A stretch of DNA of 64,000 nucleotides from Tubiluchus corallicola (GCA_030141605.1 JAQGDQ010000611.1:1-64000); one strand, 5' to 3'. Shown: positions 1 through 14,300, numbered from the stretch's first letter. Notes: generated from the sequence alone by a model not told the origin. Program-made: numbers and translations.

Positions 1-589
1 TCAACAACATCGTCAGCAACAACAGCAATAACGGCGTCATCAACGAGCATGGGTCCCTCACCCAACATCGTTTTTGTCAACCGGAAGAAAGCATCCGACC
101 AGGATAAAGATAAATGAATATTTTTTAAATAGTAAAGGTACACCCCATCGGGATAAAGATAAATGAATATTTTAAAAAGTAAATACACTTCAGTCTCTGG
201 CAATTTTAGTCTAATAGTAAAGCGCCTCAGTTTTTTTTCTCTTTGTACATCTAGTCTAGATAAAAGTAAAATTTTAAATACCCTATTGTCAAAAAAGAAA
301 TCTTTCAATAAAAATGTGGCTAATGCAACTTGTGAGTTTTTGGGATTATATATATATATCCTCACCTAAAAAATACTGACTCGTTGAAATTCGTGCAGAC
401 TAGAAGGCTGCGGGCATTCAATTTTATCTAGACGGCAGCTGTCCTACTGTCTGCTTGCTGTACATTCCAACGGGCTTTTTTTAAAAACAGGTACACGCAC
501 TTAAATAGCCGCGGGTGTCACGTCTCGCAAGTCAATTAACGGATTAAGCCCTCATTAGCTAGGTAGTCGAGTCAATTACCGGATTAAGC

Positions 590-778
590 AATAGACACGT
601 GCCTGCCTTGGCGTCTGATCAGATGAGTGCATTCGTTGCGGGTTTAAACATGCGAGTTAGTACAGATAGAAAGATTTTTACAAAATAGACACGTGCCTGC
701 CTTGGCGTCTGATCAGATGAGTGCATTCGTTGCGGGTTTAAACATGCAAGTTAGTACAGATAGAAAGATTTTTACAAA
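590..778. repeat. Direct tandem duplication, two units of about 94 bp
   Basis: The words atagacacgtgcctgcc through cagatagaaagatttttac occur twice with a spacing of 94 bases (591 and 685). The copies are almost identical, so the duplication is recent. No coding content. Confidence 0.85.
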
Positions 779-1129
779 ATGAAAAGATAATTTTAACTAA
801 CATTAGTTATTATTGTTCTGTCGGATAAAAAAGTGGATGACGACCAAAGATCAGACTCTGCTTTAGGTAATACCGCATCATCATCGTCGTCATCATCATC
901 ATCGTTGGATACAGTTGACAAAAAAATAAAGAAACCCAGAAATTAATCATGCTCGGCGACGCGTGAGTAGACTGTATGTTACACGCGGTAACGTTCGTGC
1001 TAATGGTCGGCCCGTGCTAACAATCGTGCTCGGCGGTGTGTGCGCGTGTGAGTAGACTGTATGTTGCACGATGCGACCGCATTGGATGGAGCGAAGAAGG
1101 CTTTTTCGGTGACGGCATCCATCCATCTC

Positions 1130-1271
1130 GGATAAAGGTAGGATAAAATTTTTAAAAATTGTATTGCAACTTAGACGCGCATAAAAGAACATTCTAACCC
1201 GGATGAGGGTGGGGTAAAATTTTTAAAAATTGCAAGGCAATTTAGACTCGCATAAAAGAACATCCTAACCA
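1130..1271. repeat. Direct tandem duplication, two units of about 71 bp
   Basis: Both units run from ggat(a/g)a through taaaatttttaaaaattg to cgcataaaagaacat(t/c)ctaacc. They differ by several substitutions, so this copy pair is older than the one at 590-778. Confidence 0.75.
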
Positions 1272-1492
1272 TTTAGCGACGACGACGAGACTGCTGCACG
1301 TGGGTAGAGAAATCTTTTAGCCCATTATCTAGCTAGCTAGGCGGCGAGAGTCGATTACCGGATTAGCCACAATTAGGGTGGAGCAAGCAAAGTGCGCAGC
1401 GAGCGCGTGTCGAACGGACGACTGCATTTACCGCAGAGGGGGGGGGGGGGTGTTCTCGTCGGGCGCACCCCCCCCCAAAAACGTGCGCGAGT

Positions 1493-1741
1493 CCCAACCG
1501 TCACTCCTAATCCTTAAATCGAGCACTTAACTAGCGCAACAATAGACCCACTTCACTTTTTTAGGGGGGTGATTTTTGTTCCCACCCCCGGCAGTCGAGG
1601 GGGGCGTGGCCCGTCGACCAACCGTCACTCCTAATCCTTAAATTGGTCACTTAACTAGCACGACAATAGAGCCACTTCACTTTTTTAGGGGTGTTTCCGG
1701 ATTTTCGCACTTTTTTAGGGGTGTTTTTCCCCACCCCCCCC
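1493..1741. repeat. Direct tandem duplication, two units of about 124 bp
   Basis: The string caaccgtcactcctaatcct starts at 1495 and again at 1619. Both copies continue through a cttcacttttttagggg block. A further cacttttttaggggtgttt partial follows at about 1707. The units are bordered by C/G homopolymers. Confidence 0.75.
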
Positions 1742-1917
1742 CCGGGGAAATCCCCACCCCCCGGGGAAATCGGCCAGAGGCAAAACATCTATACTACTGA
1801 CGCCTTTGTAATAATAATAATGATAGTGATGGTGACGATGACGACGACGACGACGACAAAAACAACAACAATAATAATAATCAGAAAAATAATTAAGATT
1901 CACTTGTCGAACCATAC

Positions 1918-2025
1918 CTTCTTCACATGTGCTGCCAAAGAATCCTGGTGCACACATGCAAGAGAATGAATTTAGAGCAGGAGAACACATCCCGCCATTT
2001 AAGCAAGGATTTGGTGAACATGTGT
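1918..2025 (-). CDS. EGF module 9 exon, last visible exon of the gene
   Basis: This 108-nt exon has a ttatag acceptor and a gtatgg donor at 1912-1917. It reads [14 protein letters not shown] then [14 protein letters not shown], nearly identical to module 6. It ends in phase 1, so at least one further exon must lie to the left. Confidence 0.84.
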
Positions 2026-5000
2026 CTATAAACGAAAAATACAGGGTAATAACAATCAGACTGTAACAAAGATTTGCTCCAACGCATCATTAAAAATACA
2101 AAAAACTGTTTGGGTCAACCTGTGATTTCAATGTGGTTTACTTTATGTAAGAAAGGAACATAAAACATAAGAGCTGTACTTCACACATCATACTTTACAA
2201 TCAAGTAGACAATGAAGATTGAAAATAAGTAGTAAAGTGTGTTGGGGGAATCATGCAATGAGGATATTTAACGCAAAATATAATTTAGATTGATGAAACT
2301 GGCATAACAATGACTAAAAATATACAGCCGCATTTCACTTACTTGTTTCACATGTGGAACCAGTAAATGCTTCAGCACAAATGCACGTAAATGAATCTGC
2401 ACCATTACAACAGGTGCCATCATTTAAGCAAGGTGAGGTCGCACAAAAGTCAACTAAGAGAAGATAACAAAATCACTTGCACATTTCAAAGATCTGTCAA
2501 GTTGGTACTATAAAATGGGCCTCGTACTGCAAAATATAACGTTCATGGTTTTTATTTAAAAAAGGAAATTTTCACCACATGTTTAGGACAAATTTCAAAA
2601 CACTGACATCTTAAACATGGCAGTAAAGATGTGTCAATACATTATACCAATTTGACAGCCAGCATAAGAAATATGGAATTACTTAAAAATTTCGAATAAG
2701 CAAACTTATACTAGCATCAAACTTTGCAAAATGAAATTTTTAATAAAATTAGGGCTTAGGATTACTTTGTACAACTTTTTTCCAAAGGCAAGTGGTTTGC
2801 TTTTTGTAAGAAAGGAACATAAAACATAAGAGCTATATTTCACACATCATACTTTACAATCAAGTAGACAATGAAGAATGAAAATAAACAGTAAAGTGTG
2901 TTGGGGAATCATGTAATGAGGATATTTACCACAAAATATAATTTAGATTGATAAAACTGGCATAACAATAACTAAAAATATACAGCCACATTTCACTTAC
3001 TTGTTTCACATGTGGAACCAGTAAATCCATCAGCACAGATGCATATAAATGAACCTTGGTGATTAATGCAGCTGCCATCATTTAAGCAAGGTGAGTTCAC
3101 ACAATTGTCAACTAAAAAAATGTTACAATTGAGTTATACGTAACAGAAAATTATGTGTATTTAGTAAAGTAGCATTTATTATTTAATTGGTACGCTATCA
3201 TTTCAATCCCTAACATGCAGATATAAACCTTTGTATCAGTGATTTGTTTCCTACACTGCCTCTGCAGCACAGCTCTTAACACCTTATAACACAACTCTTT
3301 TCATTATTTCCAAATTAATGACTCATTATTCTAATATGACTTAAAGTTGTAGTTTGGCATGTCAGTAATGGACGCCTTTGTAATAATAATAATGATAATA
3401 GTGGTGGTGATGATGACGACGACGACGACGACAAAGACAACAACAATAATAATAATCAGAAAAATTATTAAGATTCATTTGTCGAACCATACCTTCTTCA
3501 CATGTGCTGCCAAAGAATCCTGATGCACACATGCAAGAGAATGAATTTAGAGCAGGAGAACACATCCCGCTATTCAAGCAAGGATTTGGTGAACATGTGT
3601 CTATAAACGAAAAATATAGGGTAATAACAATCAGACTGTAACAAAGATTTGCTCCAAAGCATCATTAAAAATACAAAAAACTGTTTGGCTCAACCTGTAA
3701 CTTCAATGTGGTTTACTTTTTGTAAGAAAGGAACATAAAACATAACAGCTGTACTTCACACATCATACTTTACAATCAAGTAGACAATGAAGAATGAAAA
3801 TGTACGGTAAAGTGTGTTGGGGGAATCATGTAATAAGGATATTTACCACAATATATAATTTAGATTGACAAAATCACTTGTACAATTCAAAGATCTTTCA
3901 AGTTGGTACTATAAAATGGGCCTCGTACTGCAAAATATAACTTTCATGGTTTTCATTTAAAAAAGGAAATATTAACCACATGTTTGGGACAAATTTCCAA
4001 ACACTGACATCTTAAACATGGCAGTAAAGATGTGTCAATACGTTACATCAATTTGACAGTCAGCATAAGAAATATGGAATTACTTAAAAATTTCGAATAA
4101 GCAAACTTATACTAGCATCAAACTTTGCAAAATGAAATTTTTAATAAAATTAGGGCCAAGGATTACTTTGTACAACTTTTTTCCAAAGGCAAGTGGTTTG
4201 CTTTTTGTAAGAAAGGAACATAAAACATAAGAGCTATATTTCACACATCATACTTTACAATCAAGTAAGCAATGAAGAATGAAAATAAACAGTAAAGTGT
4301 GTTAGAGGAATCATGTAATGAGGATATTTACCACAAAATATAATTTAGATTGATAAAACTGGCATAACAATAACTAAAAATATACAGCCACATTTCACTT
4401 ACTTGTTTCACATGTGGAACCAGTAAATCCTTCAGCACAAATGCACGTAAATGATTCTGCACCATTAATACAGATGCCATCATTTGAGCAAGGCGAGGTC
4501 ACACAAAAGTCAACTAAGAGAAAGTAACAAAATCACTTGTACATTTCAAAGATCTGTCAAGTTGGTACTATAAAAAGGGCCTCGCATTGCAAAATATAAC
4601 TAATATGGTTATCATTTAAAAAAGGAAATATTAACCACATGTCTGAGACAAATTTCAAAACACTGACATCTTAAACATGGCAGAGTAAAGATGTGTCAAT
4701 ACGTTACATCAATTTGACAGTCAGCATAAGAAATATGGAATTACTTAAAAATTTCGAATAAGCAAACTTATACTAGCATCAAACTTTGCAAAATGAAATT
4801 TTTAATAAAATTAGGGCCAAGGATTACTTTGTACAACTTTTTTCCAAAAGTCAAGTGGTTTACTTTTTGTAAGAAAGGAACATGAAACATAAGAACTGTA
4901 TTTCACACATCATACTTTACAATCAAGCAGACAATGAAGAATGAAAATGAACGGTAAAGTGTGTTGGGGGAATCATGTAATGAGGATGTTTACCACAAAA

Positions 5001-8000
5001 TATAATTTAGATTGATGAAACTGGGCATAACAATAACTAAAAATATACAGCCGCATTTCACTTACTTGTTTCACATGTGGAACCAGTAAATCCTTCAGCA
5101 CAAATGCACGTAAATGAATCTGCACCATTACAACAGGTGCCATCATTTAAGCAAGGTGAGTTCACACAAAAGTCAACTAAGAGAAAATAACAAAATCACT
5201 TGTACATTTCAAAGATCTGTCAAGTTGGTACTATAAAATGGGCCCCGTACTGCAAAATATAGCTTTCATGGTTTTCATTTAAAAAAGGAAATATTAACCA
5301 CGTGTTTGGGACAAATTTCAAAACACTGACATCTTAAACATGGCAGTAAAGATGTGTCAATACATTATATCAATTTGACAGCCAGCATAAGAAATATGGA
5401 ATTACTTAAAAATTTCGAATAAGCAAACTTATACTAGCATCAAACTTTGCAAAATGAAATTTTTAATAAAATTAGGGCTTAGGATTACTTTGTACAACTT
5501 TTTTCCAAAGGCAAGTGGTTTGCTTTTTGTAAGAAAGGAACATAAAACATAAGAGCTATATTTCACACATCATACTTTACAATCAAGTAGACAATGAAGA
5601 ATGAAAATAAACAGTAAAGTGTGTTGGGGAATCATGTAATGAGGATATTTACCACAAAATATAATTTAGATTGACAAAATCACTTGTACAATTCAAAGAT
5701 CTTTCAAGTTGGTACTATAAAATGGGCCTCGTACTGCAAAATATAACTTTCATGGTTTTCATTTAAAAAAGGAAATATTAACCACATGTTTGGGACAAAT
5801 TTCAAAACACTGATATCTTAAACATGGCAGTGAAGATGTGTCAATACATTATATCAATTTGACAGCCAGCATAAGAAATTATATGCAAGATACGTGGAAT
5901 TACTTAAAAGTTTTGAATAAATAAATTTATACTAGCATCAAGCTTTGTAAAATACATTCTTTAATAAAATTAGAGCTTAGGATTACTTTGTATAACTTTT
6001 TTCCAAAAGTCAACAAAACTAATTGCCAGTTTCAGCCTGGTTCAGTTTTCACTATCATTACCATTACCTTCTTTATTGAAAATAGATTCAGATGCACTGT
6101 TCATCATCGTAATAAAGTGTTTAAAAATCACACTGATCCATGTTTGATAAATTGTTAATAAACTAGTATAGATGTAACTCTAGAACTGTCTATAGCATAA
6201 AACAGTGTTTTTTTAATTTGACTTGTGTAAGCTCATTTGGGGCAACAAAACCATCAATTTAAGTATACTTCAATTTCAAACTCGCTGTATCAACTTTAGC
6301 GTAGTGAACAATAAGTTTTACCTGTTTCACACAGAATTCCTATAAATCCAAGCGGGCAAGTGCAAGTGAAAGACCCCACCCCGCCAGTCATGCAGTCGCC
6401 ATTATTCTGGCAAGGATTTCCAGTGCAGAGATCTGTAAAATTGTTACCATGGATATTATAAACACAGTTTTTTAGTATTTGTCCTCTGATGTTGATCTTT
6501 GAAACCAAATGAAAAAGCACTACGAGACATCACAATTTAACATACTGGGACACTCCGAGATTAAAAAGCTTGATCTTGTACTTTAAATTTAGTTGTTTAG
6601 TCAATAGTTTAAGACATCTTTACACAAAATTCCTTCAACATCTTTTTCTCAATAATTGGTTTGTCATTGAAAATTTTGATATATTGAATGTGTCACAGAC
6701 AGGTGTCATTTTCATTGTGGATATGTCTAGGTCAATTGCCAATTTTTCAAAAACAAAAGACAATTTTAAAAACTATATAGAATTAGGGAATATAGTTTAA
6801 AAAACAAACCAAATGAGCTCTATAATAAAAGCAAGATAAGCACAACTGTCATTTGCTGCTGAAATGAGCTCTTGTTGCAATAACATACATGACATGCTGT
6901 GGTTTTTAACTCACCTGTTTCACACCTGGCGCCTGCAAATCCTAGTTGGCATGTGCAAATAAACGAGTTAACTGCATCGTGACATGTCCCACCATTTATA
7001 CAAGGAGTCGATTGACATTCATCTATATCTGTTGAAAAGCAAACCACAACCATTAACAATTTGCAACATGTTAGTTCGTTTATGCGTCTGCAATAGTTCT
7101 GCGGTAATGGATGCCAAACTCATTAAGACTAGAGGGACCGGAAAACTTTAACACCTAGAAGGACCAACATGCATCAATGTATGCAATCATATCAATCAGT
7201 CCTATGCAAAATTAACACTAATAGTTATCAGTCAGATTTCACTAAAATTCAACAATAAATCAGAAAATTAACAAATGATTTGAGTTCGTATAAAATTGAA
7301 GCAATTTTTACATTACAATTATAATGACTCATCTAATAGCAGATTTCGCAGTGCTTCGAGAACCTGCATTGAGTCAAGTCGTCTGGTGGAATTCCTGAGA
7401 GCCGACAGTCAAAAAAGTTCAGACCACAAGATTTTAGCTTGTAAAATAAGGCGTCGAAATGAGTTCACGGATTTACATTCACATTTACTAGAGTTATGCT
7501 AGTACATTGTGGTGATTTTCCATGTACAATATGTTCAGCGTCAATAAGCATTTTCACAGATTCGTTATGTGCACGCGCAATTGCTGCATGTTAAAGGTTA
7601 AGTGTACTACAACAACGCGTCTCAGCTACAACCGTCACGTGACATGTGGATAAAACAAACCCCAGTTTAATAACTTCAATTGTTTTATGTGGACTTTACT
7701 TAATAATTATTATTCATTAATCTGTGCGGGATTTTGTTTGGGAACAAGAAAAAATAAATTAGGTAAGGTCTTATAGCTAGCATTTGTCCCCTTTTCATAA
7801 TAACTATTACAATAGCATGGGTTGCGAGGTCTTGTCATTTGTGCACGCATGCGCTGTCTGGTAACCTTTGACCTTCTCGCAATCGTCATCAAACGCTGGA
7901 ACTGTGAAAAGGCTTATTGACGCAGATGATCCTTCTAGACGGTAACCTACTTGAACAAGGCTAAATCGGCATTTCAGTCCTGAAATTCAGTGCAATAGTA

Positions 8001-11000
8001 GTTAGAACTAAACTACATAAATGCATAAACGGAGATCTTAGAGAGAAGAACATAAATGAAGAGATGGTCAACAACAGGAATGCATGGAGAAGACTCATTC
8101 ACAACGGCGACCCCGCATAGGGAAAAGCTGAGAAGAAAAAGAAGTAGTTAGAACTAAACTAGGAAAAGTAAAAAATAAGTATTTGACAGATGTGCACAGA
8201 ATAAAAAACTGCATCAATTGACACAATTCGTTTTGTGTTAAAGGCTTGTCAAATAACAGGTTAACATCATCTGGTCTTAGTGGACTGACCATAACAATTT
8301 GTCACTCACCTGTTTGACAACGGTTGCCCGTGAAACCTGGTTCACAAATACAATTGAAATTGTCACATTGTCCGTGCTCGCAAGGAGGGAAGCAGATATC
8401 AACTGAAAGGATTACGCATATACTTTACCACAAAAAAAGTTCTAGTAAGAGCTGCACTATAGAAAGATTAACAATTTCTTATAACAAATTACTCTAAAAG
8501 TGCAGATTTGTTGCGTACAAATAATATAATTTGTGACAGTGCATTTACAGTCTTCCTAGCTTGTGTATGTCAAGTGTACATCAATACAGCAATGAGGGAT
8601 ATAAAATGTGTGGTGAGACATCATGCTTGTCAGAAAGATAATTTTTATGACACTTTGGAGATTTTATCATTGAATTTGTAGCAATCTTATGCTCAGGTTT
8701 TACTTAAAATAGCTCTCAATAAACTACTGAGAGGTAATCATCTAACATAATGCAAATCTAATTCTGAATGACAAGAAAAGTGGAATTTAATTTTTAAAAA
8801 ATCCCATAATGAAAAAAGAAGTTTGACTCCAAGTATTATTGGGCGAGGGATTCATTGATTAGAGTCTTGAATTTAAGATAGAAAATGAAAACCCGATTTT
8901 CGCCATCGATGCAGGACTCATTCTAGTATATTCCTGTAAAGTTTTATGAAAATCCATTGTGAATTGGTAGAGCTTTGGCTTTCTTTCGAAAATGATGTTA
9001 TTGCTGCCATCTTGAAGACGGATCTAAGTTCTAATTCCGTCATAACCGTATGAAACTTCGTGACAAACCACTGCGAATTCACTGAGCCTTAGGCTTTTTT
9101 CTCGATATGTCATCCCAAAGACAAGAACAACATTCAGAAGAGCAACGACTTGGGTGGAATTTCTCGACCAACAAGGACAAAATACTACATAATAAGCTAC
9201 TGCTGCAATTTAACCACGCGTGAAAAAAGAAAAAAAAAGATCACATGAACTTACTAATGGTAATTTTTGCGAAGTTTTTTATATTATTAACTTAATAAGA
9301 AGATGCCACACAAGAAATGATATAATCACAGAAACAACGGAACAGCAGATAAAAAACACAATGGCGAATACAGAAGTACGAAATCACAGACCAGTCACAG
9401 AGCTTTAGGAAAAGAGACGACAAAATCTTCTAACTTATGGACTTGTTACAACCAATCCCCAAACACCCTTACGGTTTTTCATCCTGGTAGAGGCGTGGAA
9501 GAGACACTCATCATTGTGTAGCCTGGTTTCTCCTCTTTCCAAAGAGTTGTAAAATTCTCACCAAGACCCACCAAGCGCCGCTGAGACGCGTCCAGAGCAA
9601 ACAGCGTCCATAAAAAAGTCGATTTGTGCAACTGTTTGGGCATACCCGAGGAAAGAGGAAGAAATGGTCCACGAGGGACGAATGATTCGCTAGAAGAGAT
9701 GTCCACTAGACGAAACGAGAAGGGTATATCTATGTGTTATAATAATCCGAAATACGTTTATTCCATGCAGGACAATGAAGGCACAATAAAATCATTAGTG
9801 GTCACAAACTGAGAAAGACAACTCCTATTAGACTACACCTAGATTATGCAAATGTTGCTAGGGGACCAAGGTTTATTGGAGATGCTCAACTCATAGAAAA
9901 TGTGAAACGAAGGACTGCCAAGCTGGTTCCGTCATTCAGTGACTTGGATTACACAGAAATACTAAGAAAATTAAGCATTCCATCTTCACAATACAGAAGC
10001 CAACACAAGTGACATGATTCAGGTTTCATGAATGATCATTAAAATGGATATTTTGGAACTCTCTAAACCCAGAACTAGATTGGATGTGAAGAAGTAGGAT
10101 ATGAGGAAGTAGGATGTAAGGAAGTACGCCTTCAGTAACCGAGTAGTAAACAGTTGGAATGGTCTAAGCAACAAAACTGAAGCATCTAAATCAGTGAATT
10201 TAAACAAAATTTAGAATAAGAGTGGAATGAAAAAAAGTTTCTTGTACCATACACACACTAATGTCAGTAGAGAACAGGCATTACAGGTGATCCATGGATC
10301 TACCTCTTGCCTTAACATTGGATATGGATATGGATCTGGAAGGCTCATATACGGTGTTCCGTCAATAGACGTTTTCTCGAACCTGACCTCCCGATGTGTA
10401 GGAAACTAACACGAAAAGAAAACAAAAGAATGTCTCAACGGCGCTTGTTGGGGGGGAGTCTTGGGGTAGAATTTTCTAGCTCTTTGGAACGAGAAGAAAG
10501 CTGATGACACGACAGTGTGTGCCTCTTTTACAAGCGAGTACACCAAGAAGTACATAATGGGAGAAACCTATTGGCACTGTTGCGCTGTTGACGGCAATAT
10601 TCTACAGCTCCTAGAGTTGGAATACTGATAATAGGACTTATATGCCTTGCTCTGCGTGTATGGGGTTAATCAAGGCTTTATTGGGCGTCAGACAGACTAA
10701 ATGTAACGATCTTGCTTTAATTGAATCTGGATACCCAGCTCCTTACTTTTCGCTATGAACCTTTAATGAAAACTGTCGCCATAGCAAGGAAAGCAGGCAG
10801 GAAACTTCTTAGATATCTTGACCAGCGTCAGGCGCATTACCGGCCAGACTATACACCCCAGCAGAGAGTTTTGTTAGAAGAAAGCATAAGGAATCGGGTT
10901 AATTTTACACGTTGTGTAACCTACTTGGAATTGAACCCCGGTCTCGAAACTCCTCGTTTTTAATCGACAATATTTGAGCATCATCGGAGAAGCTTCACAA

Positions 11001-11218
11001 AAATGCGTCTTTAACATAGGCTGCGGATAGAAACGGGTAGATGGGCGAGACAGTCAAGGGAAAACAGACTTGTAGGGACATTCAAACTGAGAAACCCGTT
11101 ATACAGACATGCCCCCTAACCAGGGCCTTTTCAAGGGGGGGGGGGAAGTGGGGATACTTCCCTGGGGCCTCACCCTCCAGAGGGGCGCGAGGTAACATGC
11201 TTTATGCGAACATACTGC

Positions 11219-11306
<88 letters not shown>

Positions 11307-14300
11307 GCTCCCTCTCTCTCTCTCGCCGCACGCGCGCCGTTTGCAGTGTTGACAAGTATTAAGGACTAGTCTTCAGAATAAACCAGTTTTTCTTTCAATT
11401 GTTTTTTCCTTTAACAACTGTATAACTCCACATTTTCTCTTCGAAAATGCTTCTCTGGCATTCTAGCAGTTCAAAAATTTTGTGGGCGCCCCCCCCCCCA
11501 GGGGGCCTCACACGCTCCACTTTCCCGGGCCTCGCTAAGGCTGAAATAGGCCCTGCCCCTAACATCTAATATTGGAAACCGCTAGTACAATGTAAACTTT
11601 GCTGATTTAACTCATTTCTTTGAGCACCCTAATTGTTACGTAATAAGTCATGAAATTTTGCAACTTTCATGCTGATTTACTAATTAATATGAAGTGATTG
11701 TCGTGTAGTGAAGGTTATAAATGGTATGACACAGTTCTGCGTATAGGCATTTTGCTTATAGATTTACCGTTGTGTTTCTTTAACAAATTATAAGTATTAC
11801 CTTGTATGGATAACACTGTTTTTGATGCTTTATCCTTGAGTAGAAAATGTGCGCAAAGTGACATTTAAACTAAAATCACTAATGTATCGATTGTGGCATA
11901 TATATCGTTCTTCATGTATACATGTAATTTGATTTAGTCAATAAACTACATGCATACATAGTGAGTTTCAGAAGAATAAAACACAATTGCAAATAGAAAC
12001 TGCGCCGTAAATGTATTGGATTGATTTCTGCCATTGATAATGACAGTTGCTGTCGAAACGATCGTCTGCGCTTAAGAAACGCCACTTTGATTTCTAGAAG
12101 CTGGGTCTCTCACGTATTTAATGACCCAGTGAACCCCATAACTTTAACATGAAAACGGAAAAGGATGCAGACTGTCTGCTAGGATTTTGTCATTTTTACT
12201 TACAACGACCACCAATAATCTCCGTATGAACTCCTGTCGGTTTGTCCAAGACACCCATAATGATCAAGGCAGCCTTAAATAAAAAATACCAGTCATTTCT
12301 ATTGACAAATACTAAACAAGTAAGCCTGGGTAAGAAATACGTGTCACGTCTCATACATATAAAATTTCGAAATACCACATTTTGAAAGTATAGATGCACC
12401 ACATTCTGGGCTGAGCCATTCTAATTGGACAATGTGCGTGATTATTAAACACAGAACAATATACAGACATTTTCACATGCAGTTCAAAATACCACTGGTG
12501 AAATTTCATATCGTCCTGGATCTAATCTTGTTACATACGCAAAGTTCACAAAAGCAGCTATACGCGCTCGCTTTTCCAGTTGCTCTCGGTTAAGAAATTT
12601 ATGGGAGTTCTGTTAACACATTTGCAAAATTAGTGAACGTAAGTTCCACCACTTCGGGAATTTGCTAAAGACAAATAGATAGACCAATTATTCATTGCCG
12701 TTAAAACATATAAGCAACTGCATATAGCCACTGCTACAAACAAGGTGCCAGCATACCAGACAGACATCTTATAATGACTTGATCGCTAATAGATAGATTA
12801 GCTCCGCCCAACTTGATGACGTAACACACTTGTATGGCTGGAGAAAATAATAATAATAATAATGCCCACTTGACCTTAACTCTCGCAGTATATTTCAATG
12901 CATTTTTTGCACGACTTTGTGAGCCGCTTTCCTTGCGCAACTCAGATGAAGGAGGAGGCTAAACAAAGGGGACCCCCGCTGGTTGATTGACTTTTCTCAA
13001 TCTATGTATTGGTAATAGCGTCATTCCAATCTACCAAGTCGTAATAAAACTAAAAATGGCTACGTTCAAGTACAACTGCATATTGCAACACACAAGTGCC
13101 AATAAATTGGCAAAATTATACACGCACATACACACATGCACACACGCACACATATACAAAAGACATATGCGTACGAGGCGGGGGCTGCGTGTGCAGCCTC
13201 CCACCTCCACGGATTTGGGCAAATACATTTTCTTTCGTGCAATAATTATATTTATATTAAATATGCAATATTTATTACGTGACTGGTTCAACGTTATTAA
13301 TATTACGATACTGAATGCGAGATAACAGATCTGACAGAAATTGCTAACAATTTTAATATCTTTTTTGTGACTGTTGCTCCTAACTTAGCTAAAAAAATTC
13401 CCACCAATAATAGAAGTCCTTATCACTACATTAAATATGGTATATGGGACTCTAACCATATATCTATATATCTAACCGAGTTTGTTGTAACACTTACAAT
13501 GATAGCCTAAATAGGCTATTTAAAATGCAAGAAAGACTCACAAGACTCATTGCACATTCCCATTATGAAGCACAAACTAATGCTCTATTCAAAAATTGCG
13601 TTTACCTAAAATCGATGAGATTAATCAATTTAAAAATATCCGTTTTATGTACAAATTCTTGAACAATCTTACCAAGTTTTTTATTTGTAATAAAATTTTC
13701 CTTTTCCTTAAAATGGAAAGGCGAACAACTTCCATGCTCCAAGTGTAACACAAATGTTTTGAATCATTTTATGAAATATAAGGGCCCCATTCAGGCCCCA
13801 TTCAGTAGAACAATAGAAAACCATATGGCATAAAAAATGTAAGAAATGTGAAACACCTGAAGGCCAAAATGAAAATGTTTTTACTTAGTTTCTATTAAAT
13901 TGCGATTTTACTTTGAGCATAATATTGTATTGTAGTCGTCATATTTTTCTATATATGTCGTTTTTTTGTTTTATATTAGTACTTAGTATTTGATGCCAGC
14001 TTTCAGTGCCAATCAGCTTCCATTTAATATCGAAAAAACGCTAAACCAATCAACACACAGTATACAACAAATAAATTCAAATAATAAATATGGACACAAT
14101 TCAGTCTGCAAAACGGCAACAAATATACTGAATGCTTGCCCACTTAATGTAAAATCTGTAGTGACTCTAAAAAAATTCAAAAATGAACTGAATACTATAG
14201 TAGCCTTCGAAAAATAACTAATATGAAAACATGAAACAACACGTGTTATCAACGTTGACCCAGTAGTCTGTAGTTAGTGACATATCAAAACCTGTCATGC

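Larger units (their letters stand above)
1..1917. other. Gene-free flank with small tandem duplications and G/C homopolymers
   Basis: I see no credible exon here on either strand. The stretch contains three short direct duplications (listed separately), a run of about 13 G at 1438-1450 facing a run of C at 1468-1477, more G/C runs near 1730-1765, and a GAC/AAT microsatellite at 1809-1884. The EGF gene on the minus strand should continue through or beyond this region, because its last visible exon ends in phase 1, but no further EGF exon or stop-bearing exon was recognised. Confidence 0.6.
1795..5990 (-). repeat. Tandemly duplicated intron-plus-EGF-exon block
   Basis: Markers such as gtaagaaaggaacat recur near 2148, 2806, 3721, 4207, 4868 and 5529 (the last two steps are 661 bp), and actgacatcttaaacatggc recurs near 2601, 4005, 4665, 5327 and 5809. 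Most units carry one EGF exon; two units (around 3720-4200 and 5530-5990) lack it. A larger unit holding modules 9, 8 and 7 parallels one holding module 6, an empty slot and module 5, so short and long duplications are layered. Confidence 0.85.

Noticed and set aside
1691-1990. ORFs on both strands over EGF module 9 with Thr or His runs
   Set aside because: The plus ORF is a shadow, and the minus ORF runs from the exon into a GAC/AAT microsatellite past the gtatgg donor.
12734-12940. Minus ORF with LLLLLF resembling a signal peptide
   Set aside because: The leucines come from an AAT microsatellite; no splice site links it to the EGF exons as well as 12204-12273 does.
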